DNA of 5,565 bases from Terriglobales bacterium (GTDB lineage Bacteria; Acidobacteriota; Terriglobia; Terriglobales; Acidobacteriaceae): NCBI GenBank assembly GCA_015655365.1, contig JAATFE010000083.1, forward strand, positions 1-5,565, read 5' to 3'. The position numbers and the translations under genes are program-made. The notes below the pieces were generated by a model that saw only the letters and a list, made by a program, of their open reading frames with translations, ran no database searches and was not told the origin of the DNA. Shown in pieces: positions 1 through 2,748 of this stretch (positions are counted from its first letter, which is position 1; each line of letters opens with the position of its first letter).

Positions 1-441
1 ATAAGCCGCATAGTCGCGGAACCAGCTTACATGGCTCACGCCGGGATCGTAGTCAGGCAGCTTGAGGGCGACGATGCGGCCCGAGACGCGATCGACCAGC
101 AGCCAAGGGCCGCGCTGCCAGACCCAGTGGCCCAGCTTGTCACCAGGGAGAGAGTCGTTGAGCCGGATGACACGGCGCACCGCGAAGCTGCGGTCGGTGA
201 CGTCGTGGGCGTCGCCGGTGGTCCACTCTTTGAGGATGCCGTCGACGAGGAGGGCGCGAATCTTAAGGGCATCTTCGGCGGGAGCCGCGCCGGCCGGGTC
301 GCCCACCTTGGAATAAGGTACCCGCTTGGCTGCGCCCAGGGACACGATGTGTGCCTTGCGGGCAGCCGCTTGTGCAGTGGGAACAGCAGCGCACAGCGCC
401 GCCACGATTGCCAGAATTGCTATCCGAGCTTTAGTACTCAT
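1..441 (-). CDS. Secreted protein of unknown function, 5' part (3' end beyond the window)
   Basis: The reading frame is open for 147 codons from ATG (441-439) to the left edge, so the C-terminus is missing. The start is supported by GGAG (450-453 on the plus strand as ctcc) 8 nt upstream of the ATG. The N-terminus is a classical Sec signal peptide: basic MSTKAR, then a hydrophobic core (residues about 7-20), then a likely signal peptidase I site after AQA (residue 25). There is no lipobox. The mature part begins with basic residues (RKAHIV) and continues as a soluble domain rich in Trp, Asp and Arg, including GHWVWQRGPW near residues 104-113 and LLVDRVSGRIVALKLPD near 114-130. I do not recognise the family. 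The export signal suggests a periplasmic or extracellular role; nothing more can be assigned. It lies downstream of gatA in the same orientation but is separated by 327 bp of repeats and a dyad, so it is probably transcribed on its own. Confidence 0.75.
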   Translation of the reverse strand, partial: MSTKARIAILAIVAALCAAVPTAQAAARKAHIVSLGAAKRVPYSKVGDPAGAAPAEDALKIRALLVDGILKEWTTGDAHDVTDRSFAVRRVIRLNDSLPGDKLGHWVWQRGPWLLVDRVSGRIVALKLPDYDPGVSHVSWFRDYAAY

Positions 442-543
442 GCAGTTTGCTCCAGTGAAACGGATGCAAATCTGTCGGGAAAGAAGCCGTGCGAAGCTTG
501 TCCGCACAGAGGCTCTGCAAATCAATGTTTTTTCCACCGCTGA

Positions 544-569
544 GTGTAGGACATTACCGTCTCCTACAC
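544..569. promoter_or_regulatory. Perfect 8-bp dyad, candidate operator upstream of the secreted-protein gene
   Basis: GTGTAGGA (544-551) and TCCTACAC (562-569) form a perfect inverted repeat with a 10-bp spacer; the half-site centres are 18 bp apart. It lies about 100-130 bp upstream of the ATG at 441, a plausible place for a promoter region. No run of T follows on either strand, which argues against a rho-independent terminator. On the minus strand TACACT at the end of the dyad resembles a -10 box, but no good -35 box precedes it. The symmetry suits a dimeric repressor (for example a winged-helix BlaI-type protein), but this is a guess; an RNA hairpin with a 10-nt loop is the alternative. 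Confidence 0.4.
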
Positions 570-570
570 C

Positions 571-650
571 TCTTTCGAATCACGTTCCTCAGGAGCTAAA
601 GCCCGCGTCTATTTTACGGAACTTACGGCACGACTGAAGTCGTGCCCTGA
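571..650. repeat. REP-like intergenic repeat, copy 1 (with hairpin)
   Basis: This segment aligns with 661-724. Both copies have CTTTCGAA (572-579 and 662-669), then TAAAGCCC (597-604 and 689-696), then a 9-bp unit in tandem (TTACGGAAC 614-622, TTACGGCAC 623-631). In the best part, 597-632 against 689-724, 29 of 36 positions agree without gaps by hand alignment. Copy 1 ends in a perfect hairpin that copy 2 lacks. Short non-coding repeats with a terminal hairpin sitting between genes are typical of REP-like sequences mobilised by RAYT transposases. No such transposase is in the window. Confidence 0.6.
627..646. repeat. Perfect hairpin GGCACGAC-TGAA-GTCGTGCC
   Basis: The arms 627-634 and 639-646 are exact reverse complements around a TGAA loop; the flanking T (635) and A (638) could extend the symmetry to 9 bp on the DNA level. 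It forms the end of repeat copy 1. On the minus strand it lies about 120 nt after the gatA stop codon and could slow or end transcription of gatCA, though no U-run follows. By position it could also be a recognition structure for a REP-mobilising transposase. Confidence 0.65.
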
Positions 651-660
651 CGCGTATTGC

Positions 661-724
661 CCTTTCGAAAGCGCTTTTCTGCGGCCTGTAAAGCCCACGA
701 TCATTTTGCGGCACTTGCGGCACG
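661..724. repeat. REP-like intergenic repeat, copy 2 (hairpin missing)
   Basis: This is the second copy of the element, offset by 90-92 bp from copy 1. It begins with two overlapping palindromes, CTTTCGAAAG (662-671) and AAAGCGCTTT (668-677), and contains a perfect 9-bp tandem TTGCGGCAC (706-714, 715-723) that is degenerate in copy 1. Similarity to copy 1 stops at 724, exactly where the hairpin of copy 1 begins its second half, so this copy seems truncated or replaced on the gatA-proximal side. Confidence 0.55.
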
Positions 725-740
725 CGCCCCAGAGGGTACC

Positions 741-754
741 CCGGTCAAAACCGG
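741..754 (-). terminator. Short hairpin after gatA, weak terminator candidate
   Basis: CCGGT (741-745) and ACCGG (750-754) form a 5-bp stem with a 4-nt loop, 15-28 nt downstream of the gatA stop codon on the minus strand. No U-run follows, so it would at best be a weak or factor-assisted terminator, or a 3'-end stabilising structure. Confidence 0.25.
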
Positions 755-768
755 CCTTATCCAGAGGT

Positions 769-2229
769 TCATTCAATCGTTGCTTCCTCCACGGCTCGCG
801 CCACGCGGAAGGCCGTGCCTTCATTGAAATGTGCGGCCAGCACCTGCATGCCGACGGGCAGGCCGGTGGAGGTGGCGCCGCAGGGTACGTTGACGCCGCA
901 GATGCCAGCCAGACTGGCCGTTACGGTGTAGATGTCGGCCAGATACATGGCCAGGGGGTCGCCGGATTTCTCGCCGAGATTAAAGGGCGGGACGGGCGAG
1001 GTGGGAGTTACGATTGCGTCCACATCGGCAAAGGCGCGCAGAAATTCCTCGGCCAGGAGGCGGCGGACCTGCTGCGCCTTGAGGTAGTAGGCGTCGTAGT
1101 AGCCAGCGGAAAGCGCATAGGTGCCGAGCAGGATGCGGCGTTTGACCTCGGCTCCGAAGCCTTCGTCGCGGGAGTGCGTGTACATGGCGAGCAGGGTTTC
1201 CGACTGCGGCGAGCGATAGCCGTAGCGCACGCCGTCGAAGCGGGCCAGGTTGGCGCTGGCCTCGGCCGTGGCCACCAGATAGTAGGTGGGAATGGCGTAC
1301 TTGGTGTGGGGCAGGGAGACCGGTTTCACGGTGCAGCCAGCAGCCTGGAGCGCGGCGATTCCCTTCTCGATGGCGGCGCGCACCTCGGGATCGAGGCCCT
1401 CGGCGAAATACTCGGCGGGAATGCCGATGCGCATCCCGGCGACCGGCTTGTCGCTTTCGGCGGCATAATCCGGCACCGGAGCCGGGGAACTGGTGGCATC
1501 CTTGGGATCGTGGCCGGCAATCACGCCCAGGAGCGTGGCGGCATCGCGGACATTGGCGGCCAACGGCCCCACGCGATCCAGCGACGAGGCAAAGGCGATC
1601 AAACCGTAGCGCGAAACGCGGCCATAGGTGGGAAGCACACCCACCACGCCGCAAAAGCTGGCGGGCTGGCGAATGGAGCCGCCGGTATCGCTGCCCAGGG
1701 TGGCCACGGCCATGTTGGAGGCCACCGCCGCCGCCGAGCCGCCGCTGGAGCCGCCCGGAACCCGGTCGGTGTCCACGGGATTGCGCACCGGCCCGTAGGC
1801 GGAATTTTCGTTGGAGGAGCCCATGGCGAACTCGTCGCAGTTGAGCTTGCCCAGCAGCACCGCGCCCGCGGCTTCGAGCTTCGAGACACAGGTGGCGTCG
1901 TAAGGAGGACGATAGCCCTCCAGAATCTTCGATCCAGCCGTGGCCGGAGCGCCCTGCATCACCAGCACGTCCTTAATGCCCACCGGAACGCCGGCCAGAG
2001 CGGGCAGCGGATCGCCTTTGGCAGCCAGAGCGTCAATGTGCGCGGCCTGCGCGAGGGCGCGCTCTTTGGTGAGGCTCAGGTAGATATTGAGGCGCGGATT
2101 GACGGCTGCAATGCGGTCATAATAGCTGGCGGCCAAGTCGGTGGCCTTGGTTGCGCCGGAGACAAGGCCGGCGCGCAGGGCGGCCAGAGTTTTGGGCTTC
2201 TCTACATAACTTTCGGCTGTGCTGGGCAA
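769..2229 (-). CDS. gatA: Glutamyl-/aspartyl-tRNA amidotransferase subunit A
   Basis: GatA is the glutaminase subunit of GatCAB. It releases ammonia from glutamine, which GatB uses to convert Glu-tRNA(Gln) to Gln-tRNA(Gln) and Asp-tRNA(Asn) to Asn-tRNA(Asn). The 486-residue product is of normal family length and complete. It is an amidase-signature enzyme: GVPVGIKDV gives the catalytic Lys86, PGGSSGGSAAAV the bridging Ser161, and GSDTGGSIRQPA the nucleophile Ser185. The spacings 75 and 24 match those of characterised GatA proteins. Other family hallmarks are PTYGRVSRYGL (200-210), ASSLDRVGP, RRILLGTYALSAGYYDAYY (364-382) and PTSPVPPF. The segment usually written GLKPTYG reads GVLPTYG here. 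The start is TTG (2229-2227): no in-frame ATG lies nearby, and AGGAAGG (2241-2235) is well placed 5 nt upstream. An ATG at 2207 is out of frame. gatA follows gatC by 85 bp and is probably cotranscribed with it. Confidence 0.97.
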   Translation of the reverse strand: MPSTAESYVEKPKTLAALRAGLVSGATKATDLAASYYDRIAAVNPRLNIYLSLTKERALAQAAHIDALAAKGDPLPALAGVPVGIKDVLVMQGAPATAGSKILEGYRPPYDATCVSKLEAAGAVLLGKLNCDEFAMGSSNENSAYGPVRNPVDTDRVPGGSSGGSAAAVASNMAVATLGSDTGGSIRQPASFCGVVGVLPTYGRVSRYGLIAFASSLDRVGPLAANVRDAATLLGVIAGHDPKDATSSPAPVPDYAAESDKPVAGMRIGIPAEYFAEGLDPEVRAAIEKGIAALQAAGCTVKPVSLPHTKYAIPTYYLVATAEASANLARFDGVRYGYRSPQSETLLAMYTHSRDEGFGAEVKRRILLGTYALSAGYYDAYYLKAQQVRRLLAEEFLRAFADVDAIVTPTSPVPPFNLGEKSGDPLAMYLADIYTVTASLAGICGVNVPCGATSTGLPVGMQVLAAHFNEGTAFRVARAVEEATIE

Positions 2230-2314
2230 TGGAACCTTCCTCTTGTGTGACCTTGCTGACGGCCTCGGGGGCCGGGTTGCGGCCTCGCGGACCGCGGAAA
2301 CGGCTCAGCGCAAC
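2230..2314 (-). other. gatC-gatA spacer, 85 bp, GC-rich with small inverted repeats
   Basis: This is non-coding sequence between the gatC stop and the gatA start. It contains short self-complementary segments, GGCC-TCGGG-GGCC (2261-2273) and CGCGG-A-CCGCG (2286-2296), and the gatA ribosome binding site at its gatA end. No convincing promoter boxes were seen. The gap is longer than the overlap or few bases often seen in gatCA operons. Confidence 0.5.
2235..2243 (-). promoter_or_regulatory. Ribosome binding site that fixes the TTG start of gatA
   Basis: On the minus strand this reads AGAGGAAGG, a near-ideal Shine-Dalgarno sequence ending 5 nt before TTG at 2229. It is the main reason to accept the rare start codon. 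A strong binding site with a weak start codon may balance GatA output against GatC. Confidence 0.7.
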
Positions 2315-2626
2315 CTAGCGCTCAATCACCTTGGGCACTTTGAAGAAAACCTGATCGGTCTCCGGCGCCTGCGCCAGCACGGTGGCGCGATCGAGCGAGG
2401 ACAGCACCACGTCGGCGCGCAAGACGCCCACACCGGGGCCGTCCCCAAGCTCGCTGATCTGGGCCAACGGAGCGACGCCGGCGGTATCGAGCTCGTTCAA
2501 CTCGGCCACGTAGTCGAGAATGGCGTTCAGGTCATGCAACATGCGCGGAGTTTCCTCCGGCTTCAGCTCCAGGTGGGCCAACTCGGCCACGCGCTGGACT
2601 TCTTCGACGGTAACTTTGGCGGTCAT
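2315..2626 (-). CDS. gatC: Glutamyl-/aspartyl-tRNA amidotransferase subunit C
   Basis: GatC is the small subunit that wraps around the GatA-GatB interface and stabilises the complex. The product has 103 residues, close to the family's usual 95-100. Family features run end to end: the N-terminal helix VTVEEVQRVAELAHLEL (6-21), the second helix LHDLNAILDYVAELNELDT (30-48), then the GVAPLAQ turn, the LRAD motif (69-72; often LRED), and the C-terminal FFKVPKVIE. The start is ATG at 2626, with GGGGAAGAG about 6 nt upstream as a fair ribosome binding site. The frame stays open upstream to 2893, but that part overlaps the end of the neighbouring gene and has no GatC similarity. It is the first gene of the gatCA pair; gatB must lie elsewhere. 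Confidence 0.95.
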   Translation of the reverse strand: MTAKVTVEEVQRVAELAHLELKPEETPRMLHDLNAILDYVAELNELDTAGVAPLAQISELGDGPGVGVLRADVVLSSLDRATVLAQAPETDQVFFKVPKVIER

Positions 2627-2699
2627 TCCCTGCTCTTCCCCGTTCCCAGGCACCTTGCGGTTCCCGTTGCGGGCACTCCTGGTGAAGGCCCGAAGATAA

Positions 2700-2705
2700 A
2701 GTATA
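2700..2705 (-). promoter_or_regulatory. Possible -10 box for gatCA
   Basis: On the minus strand this reads TATACT, four to five matches to TATAAT, in a short AT-richer patch (about 2696-2720) within otherwise GC-rich DNA, 74 nt upstream of the gatC ATG. No clear -35 box is found 16-18 nt upstream. A 4-bp hairpin CCCG-TTG-CGGG (2663-2673) would lie in the resulting leader. The call rests on composition and position only. Confidence 0.35.
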
Positions 2706-2748
2706 GCCGGTTTGGTTTTGCATCCCGCGTGCGCTTTTGGTGGCCTCG

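Larger units (their letters stand above)
442..768. other. Non-coding region between gatA and the secreted-protein gene
   Basis: No supported gene is seen on either strand; frames that cross it have no ribosome binding site or family features. From gatA leftwards it holds a weak hairpin (741-754), repeat copy 2 (661-724), repeat copy 1 with its hairpin (571-650), the 8-bp dyad (544-569), and a likely leader of the secreted-protein gene. In that leader CAGAG-G-CTCTG (507-517) and GTGCG...CGCAC (489-507) are small inverted repeats of uncertain meaning. Confidence 0.6.

Noticed and set aside
31..543. A 170-codon plus-strand frame at the left end
   Set aside because: It is antisense to the signal-peptide gene, has no ribosome binding site, and shows low-complexity composition.
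706..2250. A 514-codon open frame on the plus strand opposite gatA
   Set aside because: It is antisense to a full-length, motif-complete gatA. Its product is a Gly/His/Arg-rich string typical of reading GC-rich coding DNA backwards, and it shows no domain or ribosome binding site.
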